From NCBI RefSeq assembly GCF_000820515.1, contig NZ_JXDG01000058.1:124001-188000 (forward strand): a DNA stretch of 64,000 nucleotides, in the 5' to 3' direction. The notes below the pieces were generated by a model. It had not been told where the DNA came from, made no database searches, and worked only from the letters and a program-made list of their open reading frames with translations. Below are positions 27,820-35,077 of the stretch, in pieces. Each line of letters begins with the position of its first letter. Positions within the stretch are counted from its first letter, which is position 1. Both the position numbers and the translations under genes were made by a program. The DNA is from Pseudomonas batumici. GTDB taxonomy: Bacteria; Pseudomonadota; Gammaproteobacteria; Pseudomonadales; Pseudomonadaceae.

Positions 27820-29055
27820 TCAAACACTCATAGAGGCGATTGCTGTCCCGCTCTGTAAGCCTTTCGCCATTACCCCGGTTCTTTCCGGCTGCAACACCCC
27901 ACACACACCCTTCACAATCATCTCGACCTCCTGCTCGTCCAGGATCAGCGGTGGCAACAGGCGGATGACCTTGCCCCGGGTCACGTTGATCAGCAAACCC
28001 TGGTCCCGGGCCGCGATCAGGGCCAGCTCACGCACCGGCTGCCGGAGTTCGATGCCGATCATCAAGCCTTGCCCACGTATCGCCAGGACCTGAGGGCAGT
28101 CGCCCAGTTCGGCCCGTAACCGTGCCAGCAGGCGCTCGCCCTGCTGCCGGGCATTGGCGACCAGGCCCTGCTCCTCGATGATGTCGAGCACGGTGCAACC
28201 CGCCCGACAGGCCAGCGGGTTACCGCCGAAGGTGCTGCCATGGCTGCCCGGGGTGAACAGTTCGGCCGCCTTGCCCCGCGCCAGGCAGGCACCGATGGGA
28301 ATACCGTTGCCCAAGCCCTTGGCCAGGGTCATCACGTCCGGGACGATGCCTTCATGCTGGAACGCGAACCACTGGCCGGTACGCCCGATACCGGTCTGGA
28401 TTTCGTCGAGCATCAGCAACCAGGAGCGCCGCTTGCACAGGTCCCGTACGGCTTTCAGGTAGCCCGGCGGCGGCAGTTGCACACCGCTTTCACCCTGGAT
28501 CGGCTCCATCAGCACGGCGCAGATCCGCTGGCCGTGGCTGCGGGCAATGCTGTGCAGCAGCGCCAGGTCGCCGTACGGCACCTTGATGAAGTCTCCCGGC
28601 AGCTCATGGAAGCCCAGACGCACCGCCGGGCCATCGCTGGCGGACAAGGTGCCGAGGGTGCGTCCGTGGAAGGCGTTTTCCATGACCACCACCAATGGCT
28701 TCTCGATACCTTTGTGCCAGGCATGCAGGCGCGCCAGTTTCAGCGCACTTTCGTTGGCCTCGGCGCCGGAGTTGTTGAAGAACACCCGATCCATGCCCGA
28801 CAGCCGGGTCAGGCGCTGGGCCAGCCGTTGCTGCCAGTCGATGCTGTAGAGGTTGGAGGTGTGCAGCAGCAGGCCGGCCTGCTCGCAGATCGCACTCACC
28901 AGGCGCGGGTGGGAATGACCGATATTGGTCACCGCTACGCCCGCCACCGCGTCCAGGTACTCGCGCCCTTCGCGGTCCCACAGGCGGGTGCCCAGTCCCT
29001 TGACGAAACCCAGGTCCAGCGGTTGATAGGTGGTCATCAGGCTAGTGGCGGTCAT
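27820..29055 (-). CDS. Class-III (ArgD/AruC-like) PLP aminotransferase
   Basis: The 411-residue enzyme of the acetylornithine aminotransferase family has the glycine-rich cofactor loop (NNSGAEANESALKLAR), FHGRTLGTLSAS, the cofactor-binding Asp in LMLDEIQTGIGRTGQW, and the Schiff-base lysine in TLAKGLGNGIPIGA. ArgD/AruC act on N-acetylornithine or succinylornithine; this may be a paralogue with another omega-amino substrate. The last 16-18 residues (after GVLQPERTG) fall outside the usual domain end and are encoded by DNA that carries the rsmX upstream element. It is divergent from a LysR regulator, which probably controls it. Confidence 0.88.
   Translation of the reverse strand: MTATSLMTTYQPLDLGFVKGLGTRLWDREGREYLDAVAGVAVTNIGHSHPRLVSAICEQAGLLLHTSNLYSIDWQQRLAQRLTRLSGMDRVFFNNSGAEANESALKLARLHAWHKGIEKPLVVVMENAFHGRTLGTLSASDGPAVRLGFHELPGDFIKVPYGDLALLHSIARSHGQRICAVLMEPIQGESGVQLPPPGYLKAVRDLCKRRSWLLMLDEIQTGIGRTGQWFAFQHEGIVPDVMTLAKGLGNGIPIGACLARGKAAELFTPGSHGSTFGGNPLACRAGCTVLDIIEEQGLVANARQQGERLLARLRAELGDCPQVLAIRGQGLMIGIELRQPVRELALIAARDQGLLINVTRGKVIRLLPPLILDEQEVEMIVKGVCGVLQPERTGVMAKGLQSGTAIASMSV
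27854..27870 (-). promoter_or_regulatory. GacA-type upstream activating element of rsmX copy 1
   Basis: The plus strand reads TGTAAGCCTTTCGCCAT, that is CTTACA preceded by ATGGCGAAAGG on the transcribed strand. The known GacA site is TGTAAG-N6-CTTACA; one half is intact and the other is degenerate. The same 17 bases occur at 33003-33019 at the same distance (about 64 bp) from the second sRNA start. The element lies inside the 3' end of the aminotransferase gene. Confidence 0.7.
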
Positions 29056-29128
29056 GGCGTCGAGCTCCAGGCATCGTGGTGGTTTTTTTAGTATCGTTAG
29101 CCACCTGAGTTGGATAAACGCCGACTTA

Positions 29129-29145
29129 CTTTAAACATTTTAAAG
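29129..29145. promoter_or_regulatory. Perfect palindrome in the aminotransferase-lysR intergenic region
   Basis: CTTTAAA-CAT-TTTAAAG has 7-bp arms and lies 13 bp before the lysR ATG. It is a candidate site for the LysR protein or for autoregulation, although it overlaps the expected ribosome-binding region and lacks the classic T-N11-A form. Confidence 0.4.
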
Positions 29146-29157
29146 CCGGGCTTGATA

Positions 29158-30063
29158 ATGGACCTTTTCCAGGCAATGTCGGTGTACGTGAAGGTGGTGG
29201 AAGCCGGCAGCATGACGGCTGCCGCGCGGGCATGCGAAATGTCCACGACCATGGTCGGCAATCATTTGCGCGCGCTGGAGCAACGGCTGGGTGTCAGCCT
29301 GCTCAGTCGTACAACGCGACGCCAGCGCCTCACCGAGTTCGGCGCGACTTACTATCAGCGCTGCCTTGAGGTGCTGGGGCTGGTGGCCGACTCCGAGCAA
29401 CTGGCGGAACAGGCCCTCGGCGACCCCAGCGGCACCCTGCGGATCACCGCGCCGCTGACCTTCGGCTCGGAAAGCCTGGCCCCGGCCTTGAATACGTTCA
29501 CGCAGCTTTATCCACAGGTCAAACTCGATGTGGTGCTGACCAACGACCGCATGGATCTGATCGAGAATGGCTTCGATGTGGCGATTCGCCTGGGCGCCAT
29601 CGAACCGTCGAACCTGATTGCCCGACCGCTGGAAGACTATGCCCTGACGATCTGCGCGGCGCCTGCCTACCTGGAACGCCACGGCACACCGCTGGAGCCT
29701 GCGGACCTGAGCCATCACCACTGCCTGGCGTTCGCCTATCCCGCGGGGGATGACTGGCGCTCGGCGGAAAAGCTGTGGAGCCTGACGGGCCCTGCGGGCG
29801 AGATCCTGGTCCCGGTGAGCGGGCCGATGACGATCAACAGTTCCGCCGGGCTGTATCAGGCCGCGCTGACCGGCATGGGCATCGTGATGCTGCCCGACGT
29901 GCTGCTGCATGACGATCTGCGGACCGGGCGACTGGTGCCGATCCTCGAGACCTACAAGCTCCCCTGCCGACCGATGAACCTGCTTTACGCCCAGGATCGT
30001 TACCGGTTGCCCAAGCTACGCTATTTCGTGGACTTTGCGCTGCAGCAGTGGGGCAAGCGTTGA
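29158..30063 (+). CDS. LysR-family transcriptional regulator
   Basis: The 301-residue protein has an N-terminal helix-turn-helix (FVKVVEAGSM-like start: YVKVVEAGSMTAAARACEMS, then LEQRLGVSLLSRTTRRQRLT) and a C-terminal periplasmic-binding-like effector domain with GTLRITAPLTFGSESLAP. That phrasing is typical of the large CrgA/DmlR-like subgroup. I start at ATG 29158 (MDLFQAMSVY) because the HTH normally begins within the first ten residues; the upstream start at 29110 adds 16 residues. It is divergent from the aminotransferase gene, with about 100 bp between them, so that gene is the natural target. Confidence 0.9.
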   Translation: MDLFQAMSVYVKVVEAGSMTAAARACEMSTTMVGNHLRALEQRLGVSLLSRTTRRQRLTEFGATYYQRCLEVLGLVADSEQLAEQALGDPSGTLRITAPLTFGSESLAPALNTFTQLYPQVKLDVVLTNDRMDLIENGFDVAIRLGAIEPSNLIARPLEDYALTICAAPAYLERHGTPLEPADLSHHHCLAFAYPAGDDWRSAEKLWSLTGPAGEILVPVSGPMTINSSAGLYQAALTGMGIVMLPDVLLHDDLRTGRLVPILETYKLPCRPMNLLYAQDRYRLPKLRYFVDFALQQWGKR

Positions 30064-30132
30064 CGAAATCGGGCATGGTTGACGCGACAAACCGTCTGAT
30101 CACCTATCACACATCGCTACAGGAACCTGCGA

Positions 30133-30723
30133 GTGCCTATGTTCGAACACATCGACTTCAATAACCTGCTCGCCACCTACGGCTACCTGGCCGTGTTCAT
30201 CGGCTGCCTGCTGGAAGGGGAAACCATCCTGATCCTCGGCGGGGTGGCGGCGCACCAGCAGGCCCTGCACCTGCCTCTGGTGATCTTCTGGGCCAGCCTC
30301 GGCGGGATGCTGGGAGACCAGGCACTGTTCTGGATCGGCCGCTACTTTGGCGCCCGCCTGCTGCCACGCCTGCATCGCCAGCAGGCCGCCATAGAACGAG
30401 TGACCGGCCTGATTCACCGCCATCCGCTGACGTCGATCTTCTCCGTGCGCTTCCTGTATGGCATGCGCCTGGTAGGCCCGATGGTGATCGGCGCCAGCCG
30501 GCTGTCGCCGCTGCGCTTCAGTCTGATGAACCTGCTGGGGGCGCTGGTCTGGGCCGCGCTCTTTGCCAGTGCCGGCTACTGGGCTGGGCAGTTTCTCGAG
30601 AGCCTGCTGGGCGATCTCAAACCCTATCGCCTGCCCATCGCGGTCGGCGTGGTGATCGTCGTCGGGGGGATCGCCCTGGCGCGACATCTACGGGCCAAGG
30701 CGAAGGAACAGCACAAGGCCTGA
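30133..30723 (+). CDS. DedA/VTT-family membrane protein
   Basis: The 196-residue inner-membrane protein has four to five hydrophobic segments and the family motifs: YLAVFIGCLLEGETILILGG with its membrane glutamate, the glycine-rich GGMLGDQALFWIGRYFGAR, and the arginine-containing RFLYGMRLVGPMVIGASR. DedA proteins support membrane homeostasis and undecaprenyl- or phospholipid flipping. AGGA lies 8 nt before GTG 30133; an ATG two codons later (30139) is the alternative start. Confidence 0.88.
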   Translation: MPMFEHIDFNNLLATYGYLAVFIGCLLEGETILILGGVAAHQQALHLPLVIFWASLGGMLGDQALFWIGRYFGARLLPRLHRQQAAIERVTGLIHRHPLTSIFSVRFLYGMRLVGPMVIGASRLSPLRFSLMNLLGALVWAALFASAGYWAGQFLESLLGDLKPYRLPIAVGVVIVVGGIALARHLRAKAKEQHKA

Positions 30724-30730
30724 GCCGGGC

Positions 30731-32356
30731 TCACAGCCGGAAGCGCCCCACCATGCCCTGCAACGAGTTCGCCAGCCGCGACAATTCATGGCTGGCGGCG
30801 CTGGTCTGATCGGCCCCCGTCGCCGAGCGCAGCGACAGGTCGCGAATGTTCACCAGGTTACGGTCGACTTCCCGGGCCACCTGGGCCTGTTCTTCCGCGG
30901 CGCTGGCGATCACCAGGTTGCGCTCGTGGATTTCATGCACCGAGGCGGTGATGGTCAGCAACGCCTCGCCGGCCCGTTCGGCCAAGGCCAGGGTGCTGGC
31001 GGCCCGGGTGCTGCTGGTGTGCATGGATTCCAGGGCCAGGGTCGAGCCGCTGCGCATGCCAGACACCATCTGCTCGATTTCCTGGGTCGACTGCTGCGTG
31101 CGATGGGCCAGGGCCCGCACCTCATCGGCCACCACCGCGAAACCGCGACCGCTCTCCCCGGCCCGGGCCGCCTCGATGGCGGCATTGAGCGCCAGCAGAT
31201 TGGTCTGCTCGGCAATGGCCCGGATCACCTCCAGGACCTTGCCGATGCCCTGCGACTGATCGGCCAGGGAGCGCACCAGTTCTCCGGTACGCTCGACATC
31301 CCCGGACAGGGCACTGATGGCGCCGACGGTTTCACTCACCCGTTCCTGGCCGACTCGCGCCGATTCACTGGATTGGCGCGTGGCGTCGGAAGTGGAGACG
31401 GCATTGCGCGCCACCTCTTCCACTGCCGTGGTCATTTCGTTGACCGCCGTGGCCGCCTGTTCGATTTCATGGCTCTGCTGTTGCAGGCCCTCGTTGCTGC
31501 CCTGGGTGACCGCATTCAGTTCGTCCGCCGCCGTGGCCAGGGTGGTCGCCGAACCGCTGATGCCCTGCAAGGTGTCGCGCAAGGTCTGCTGCATGGTGGC
31601 CAGGGCTTCGAGCAAGTGACTGACCTCATCGTCGCCGTGGCTTTCGATGCGTTGGGTCAGGTCGCCGCGCGCCACATTCTGCGCCGCACTCAGGGCCTGC
31701 CCCAGGGGTTTGACGATGCTGCGCGTCAGCAGCATCGCCAGCCCCACGGTGGCCAGGGCCGCCAGGACAATGAACAGGATCACGATCATCCGCGAGCGGC
31801 TGTAATGCGCCTCGGACTTCTGGCTCTCGGCCGCCACCTGCTTGGCAAAGAGGTCGGCCAGGTCGGTCAGCTGCTTGCCGGAACCGTCGACCACGGTCTT
31901 CATGTCCACCAGCAGCAGCTTGATCAGGTCGTCGCGCCGGCCCTGCTCGGCCAGGGTGAAGGATTGGGCAATGCCGGCGCGGTACGCGGTGAAGGTCGTC
32001 TTGAACTGGTCGTACAACACCCGGGCCTCGGGGGTGGTAACCAGTTTGTCGTAGGCGGCGATCCGCTCGCTCAATTCCTTGTCGCGGACGTCCATCTGGC
32101 CACGGTACACCGCGATGTTCTTCGGGTCCTGGTCCAGGGCCATGCGCAGGGAGATGGTACGGATCCGCAACATGATCTCGCGGATCTCGTCGCCGCCGCG
32201 AATACTCGGCAGCCATTGGTTTTCCACCGCCAACTCGCCGTCGCGGATGTTCGACATCTGGCCCAGGGCGAACACCCCGAGCCAGGCCACCAGCACGGCG
32301 ATCAAGGCAAAACCCAACGCGGCGCGAGGTGCGATATTCAGTTGACGAAGAAACAT
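30731..32356 (-). CDS. Methyl-accepting chemotaxis protein, four-helix-bundle type
   Basis: The 541-residue receptor has TM1 at about residues 12-32, a helical periplasmic domain of about 155 residues (4HB_MCP type, with DQDPKNIAVYRGQMDVRDKE), TM2 at about 190-211, HAMP, and a signalling domain with the tip EQTNLLALNAAIEAARAGE. Four-helix-bundle domains often bind small organic acids or amino acids; the ligand here is unknown. AAGGCGG precedes the ATG. It is convergent with dedA, 7 bp apart, and stands alone on its strand. Confidence 0.92.
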   Translation of the reverse strand: MFLRQLNIAPRAALGFALIAVLVAWLGVFALGQMSNIRDGELAVENQWLPSIRGGDEIREIMLRIRTISLRMALDQDPKNIAVYRGQMDVRDKELSERIAAYDKLVTTPEARVLYDQFKTTFTAYRAGIAQSFTLAEQGRRDDLIKLLLVDMKTVVDGSGKQLTDLADLFAKQVAAESQKSEAHYSRSRMIVILFIVLAALATVGLAMLLTRSIVKPLGQALSAAQNVARGDLTQRIESHGDDEVSHLLEALATMQQTLRDTLQGISGSATTLATAADELNAVTQGSNEGLQQQSHEIEQAATAVNEMTTAVEEVARNAVSTSDATRQSSESARVGQERVSETVGAISALSGDVERTGELVRSLADQSQGIGKVLEVIRAIAEQTNLLALNAAIEAARAGESGRGFAVVADEVRALAHRTQQSTQEIEQMVSGMRSGSTLALESMHTSSTRAASTLALAERAGEALLTITASVHEIHERNLVIASAAEEQAQVAREVDRNLVNIRDLSLRSATGADQTSAASHELSRLANSLQGMVGRFRL

Positions 32357-32488
32357 GACGACCGCCTTTTTGTTATGGCTTCGGGTCAGCGACCCCCAGC
32401 CTGTAGCTCCAGAGTTGGCAGGCTATCGGCACGTTGTACGACAACTTGAAATAATTGCCGGACAATTTCACTCGCGCGACAGGATGGC

Positions 32489-32794
32489 TCAGGGGGCTTT
32501 CTGCCCGGGCGCGGGAACGATCTTGACCTTGTAGGTGATGTGCGTGCGATAGCCCGCCTGCAGGATCTTCGTGGCACGCTGATTGATGTTGTCGGGCTTG
32601 GCGTCATCGACCGAGACGCTTTTGAGCTGCGTGCGCTGGGTGCGCGCCTGCCAGCTGGACACACCCTGGTCCGGCGCGCAGGGCTGCGCGGCGAAACTGA
32701 CCTTGCCGTCATGGCCCACGCATTTGTAGGCGTCGGCACTGAAAGCCGAGCAGGAGGCGCTGAGGAATAGAACGAAGACCAGGCATCTGCCCAT
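32489..32794 (-). CDS. Small secreted DUF4124-like protein
   Basis: The 101-residue protein has a signal peptide (MGRCLVFVLFLSASCSAFSA) followed by AYKCVGHDGKVSFAAQPC. This cysteine-bracketed YxCxxxxGxxxFxxxPC pattern belongs to DUF4124-like proteins of unknown role. AGGGA lies about 10 nt before the ATG at 32794. The open frame extends to 32929, but that part overlaps the RsmX-type sRNA and is not expected to be translated. The gene starts about 36 bp downstream of that sRNA's terminator. Confidence 0.75.
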   Translation of the reverse strand: MGRCLVFVLFLSASCSAFSADAYKCVGHDGKVSFAAQPCAPDQGVSSWQARTQRTQLKSVSVDDAKPDNINQRATKILQAGYRTHITYKVKIVPAPGQKAP

Positions 32795-32829
32795 GCGTGT
32801 GCGTCCCTGTACGTGATGGTCATCCACAG

Positions 32830-32947
32830 ATAAAAGAAAACCCGCCGAAGCGGGTTTTCTCCAAAGCATTCCGACATCCTGTCGGCGGCCTCCATGGCCT
32901 GGGTCGATCATCCGTGATCCTGCGCGCATCCTTGCGCAGCAGCGATG
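32830..32947 (-). ncRNA. rsmX: RsmX-type regulatory sRNA, copy 2
   Basis: The minus strand carries about 118 nt beginning after TAATCT (32958-32953). It has seven GGA motifs, three in well-formed hairpin loops: GCGCAAGGATGCGC, GGCCATGGAGGCC and CCGACAGGATGTCGG. The others are CAGGATC, CACGGATG, CGGAATG and TTGGAGA. Sequence, motif order, terminator and the upstream element all parallel copy 1. The hairpins are better paired than in copy 1, so this may be the stronger RsmA/RsmE sponge. Ends are predicted, not measured. Confidence 0.88.
32835..32860 (-). terminator. Rho-independent terminator of rsmX copy 2
   Basis: An 11-bp perfect stem (AGAAAACCCGC, loop CGAA, GCGGGTTTTCT), followed on the minus strand by TTTTAT. 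It has the same loop and overall design as the terminator of copy 1. Confidence 0.88.
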
Positions 32948-33002
32948 GGTTTAGATTAAGCCCGGTGGTAAAAGGTCAACAGAGGAGATTACTGTCACAG
33001 CA

Positions 33003-33020
33003 TGTAAGCCTTTCGCCATA
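33003..33020 (-). promoter_or_regulatory. GacA-type upstream activating element of rsmX copy 2
   Basis: The plus strand reads TGTAAGCCTTTCGCCAT(A). It is identical over 17 bases to the element of copy 1, and its centre is about 64 bp before the predicted RNA start. One half-site (CTTACA on the transcribed strand) is perfect. Confidence 0.72.
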
Positions 33021-33028
33021 TCCCGAAA

Positions 33029-33040
33029 CCCCCCCCCCCC
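33029..33040. repeat. Run of 12 cytosines next to a REPIN
   Basis: A homopolymeric C12 tract lies directly before the REPIN at 33041 and just upstream of the rsmX copy 2 activating element. Such runs are prone to slippage and sequencing error. It is outside any coding frame. Confidence 0.9.
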
Positions 33041-33153
33041 TGTAGGAGCGAGCTTGCTCGCGATGGACGCCAACGATAACGCGGAGTATCTGATACCCCG
33101 AGGTGCCTGGGCCACCATCGCGAGCAATCGAGCGTCGACCGGCTGCTCCTACA
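33041..33153. repeat. Imperfect REPIN
   Basis: The left unit TGTAGGAGCGAGCTTGCTCG (33041-33060, continuing CGATGG) faces a right unit at 33115-33153 that starts CCATCGCGAGCAA and ends GGCTGCTCCTACA. The right unit has about 12 extra bases disrupting its core, so it is probably an older copy than the one at 10.6 kb. Confidence 0.8.
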
Positions 33154-33165
33154 AGGGCGCAAACA

Positions 33166-33204
33166 TGAAAAAGCCCCGCACTTCTTCCGAAGGCGGGGCT
33201 TTCT
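33166..33204 (-). terminator. Terminator downstream of cyoE
   Basis: AAAGCCCCGC (33170-33179) pairs with GCGGGGCTTT (33193-33202) in a 10-bp stem. On the minus strand it is followed by TTTTTC, 16 bp after the cyoE stop, so it ends the cyo operon. Confidence 0.88.
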
Positions 33205-33219
33205 CGTCAGGCCATGAAC

Positions 33220-34107
33220 TCAGTGCGCGTAAGTCAGCAACAACTCGGTCGGCACCTTGAAGTCCAGGGACATCATCACGCTCAGGGCCGTGATGGTGAA
33301 GATCGAGAACACGAACAGCTTGCGTGCCCAGACCGTGTCATCCACTGCCTTGTAGCCGGTCCAGGCCATGTACAACCAGTACATGCCCATGGCCGCGGCC
33401 ACGGCGAGGTAGCTCATGCCGGCATAACCACTGAACGTCAGCATCAACGTCGCGCCCAGGAAAGCCAGGATGTACAGCAGGATGTGCTTCTTGGCCACGC
33501 GGATCCCACGCTTCACCGGCAACACCGGAATCGATGCGGCCAGGTAATCGTTGAAGCGGAAGATCGCGATCGCGTACGAATGCGGCATCTGCCACAAACT
33601 GAACATCACCAGCAGCGTCAGGGCAGCCATGTCGAAGCTGTTGCTCACCGCCACGTAGCCGATCACCGGAGGCATCGCCCCCGACAGACTGCCGATCAGC
33701 GTGCCGTGAACCGACTTGCGCTTGAAGTACAGGCTGTAGAAGCCGACGTAGATGACAAAGCCGATCACCGCGAACAGCGCCGCCAACGGGTTGGCGACGC
33801 GGTACAGCAGCGCCACGCCGGCGACCCCGAGGACGGTTGCATAGACCAGGGCCAGTTTCAGGGAGATAAGGCCCTGAACCAGCACCCGGTTCTTGGTGCG
33901 CTCCATCTTCAGGTCGATGTCACGGTCGATGCAGTTGTTGAACACGCAACCGGAGGCCACCACCAGCGAAGTGCCGATCATGGCCGCCAGGAAGATGGCC
34001 AGATCGACATGCCCCTTGGAGGCCAGGAAGAAGCCACCCGCCACAGAAAGCACGTTACCGAAAATGATCCCCGGTTTGGTGATTTGGATAAAGTGCTTGA
34101 GCGACAT
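33220..34107 (-). CDS. cyoE: Protohaem IX farnesyltransferase (haem O synthase)
   Basis: The 295-residue UbiA-family membrane enzyme attaches a farnesyl group to haem B to make haem O for the bo3 oxidase. The prenyl-diphosphate-binding Asp-rich motif is NNCIDRDIDLKMERTKNR, and the second aspartate region follows the later loop (LPVKRGI). Eight to nine helices are predicted. It is the last gene of cyoABCDE, 10 bp after cyoD, with a terminator beyond. Confidence 0.95.
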   Translation of the reverse strand: MSLKHFIQITKPGIIFGNVLSVAGGFFLASKGHVDLAIFLAAMIGTSLVVASGCVFNNCIDRDIDLKMERTKNRVLVQGLISLKLALVYATVLGVAGVALLYRVANPLAALFAVIGFVIYVGFYSLYFKRKSVHGTLIGSLSGAMPPVIGYVAVSNSFDMAALTLLVMFSLWQMPHSYAIAIFRFNDYLAASIPVLPVKRGIRVAKKHILLYILAFLGATLMLTFSGYAGMSYLAVAAAMGMYWLYMAWTGYKAVDDTVWARKLFVFSIFTITALSVMMSLDFKVPTELLLTYAH

Positions 34108-34117
34108 CGGGTCTACC

Positions 34118-34447
34118 TCACTTCGCCATCATGACGGTGTGGATGGTGAACATGATCCACAGCGACAGACCCACCAGCAGGACGATCACCAGCGCCGCGA
34201 AAATAAACGCAATCACGTTGTTACGCTGCGCCGCCGAACGGTCCAGGTGCAGGAAGTACACCAGGTGCACCAGCACCTGGATCACGGCGAAGACCAGGAC
34301 GATCCCCAGGGTGGCCGCCTTCGGCAGCGACGGGTACATCACCAGGCCGAACGGGATGATCGTCAGGATGATCGACAGGACAAAGCCGACCATGTAGGAC
34401 TTCACGCTGCCGTGGTTGGCATCACTGGAATGGTGTGCATTAGCCAT
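34118..34447 (-). CDS. cyoD: Cytochrome bo3 ubiquinol oxidase subunit IV
   Basis: The 109-residue protein has three predicted helices and the CyoD sequence SYMVGFVLSIILTIIPFGLV, with HLDRSAAQRNNVIAF between helices two and three. This small subunit supports assembly and the Cu-B site. It abuts cyoC directly (stop at 34448, start at 34447). Confidence 0.94.
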   Translation of the reverse strand: MANAHHSSDANHGSVKSYMVGFVLSIILTIIPFGLVMYPSLPKAATLGIVLVFAVIQVLVHLVYFLHLDRSAAQRNNVIAFIFAALVIVLLVGLSLWIMFTIHTVMMAK

Positions 34448-35074
34448 TTACAGGGTCCCCATCAGGTAAACAACGGTGAATACGCAGATCCACACGACGT
34501 CCAGGAAGTGCCAGAACAGGCTCAGGCAGCTCAGGCGAGTGGTGTTGGTCGGCGTCAGGCCGTTTTTCCAGACCTGGTACATCATCACGGCCATCCAGAT
34601 CAGGCCGCTGGTGACGTGCAGACCGTGGGTCCCGACCAGGGTGAAGAAGCCGGACAGGAAGCCGCTGCGGTTAGGACCGTAGCCTTCTTCGATCAGCTTG
34701 TGGAATTCGTTGATTTCCATGCCGATGAAGCCCAGGCCGAACAGGAAGGTGATCGCCAACCAGCCCAGTACCTGGCTTTTCTTGCCCTTGAACAACGCCA
34801 GCATGGCGAAGCCGTAGGTGATCGAACTGAGCAACAGGCAGGCGGTTTCACCCAGCACGTAAGGCAGTTCGAAGATGTCGTGGCCCGACGGGCCACCCGC
34901 TACGTTGTTAACCAGTACCGCGTACGCTGCGAAGATCGACGCAAACAGGATGCAGTCGGTCATCAGGTAGAGCCAGAAACCGAAGACGGTCATCTCGCCC
35001 GAGTCGTGGTGATGGTCATCATGCCCATGGTCATGACCATGGGCGTGTCCAGCATGAGTCACTGCATTCGACAT
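34448..35074 (-). CDS. cyoC: Cytochrome bo3 ubiquinol oxidase subunit III
   Basis: The 208-residue five-helix subunit III begins with a His/Asp-rich N-terminus (THAGHAHGHDHGHDDHHHDS) that may bind metal and is longer than in E. coli. It continues with FGFWLYLMTDCILFASIFAA and GFFTLVGTHGLHVTSGLIWM, which are family-typical. It lies 3 bp after cyoB. Confidence 0.94.
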   Translation of the reverse strand: MSNAVTHAGHAHGHDHGHDDHHHDSGEMTVFGFWLYLMTDCILFASIFAAYAVLVNNVAGGPSGHDIFELPYVLGETACLLLSSITYGFAMLALFKGKKSQVLGWLAITFLFGLGFIGMEINEFHKLIEEGYGPNRSGFLSGFFTLVGTHGLHVTSGLIWMAVMMYQVWKNGLTPTNTTRLSCLSLFWHFLDVVWICVFTVVYLMGTL

Positions 35075-35077
35075 GGT

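Noticed and set aside
32489..32929. A longer version of the DUF4124-like protein starting at 32929
   Set aside because: The added 45 codons are the rsmX copy 2 sRNA and its terminator. A good signal peptide and ribosome-binding site occur at 32794.
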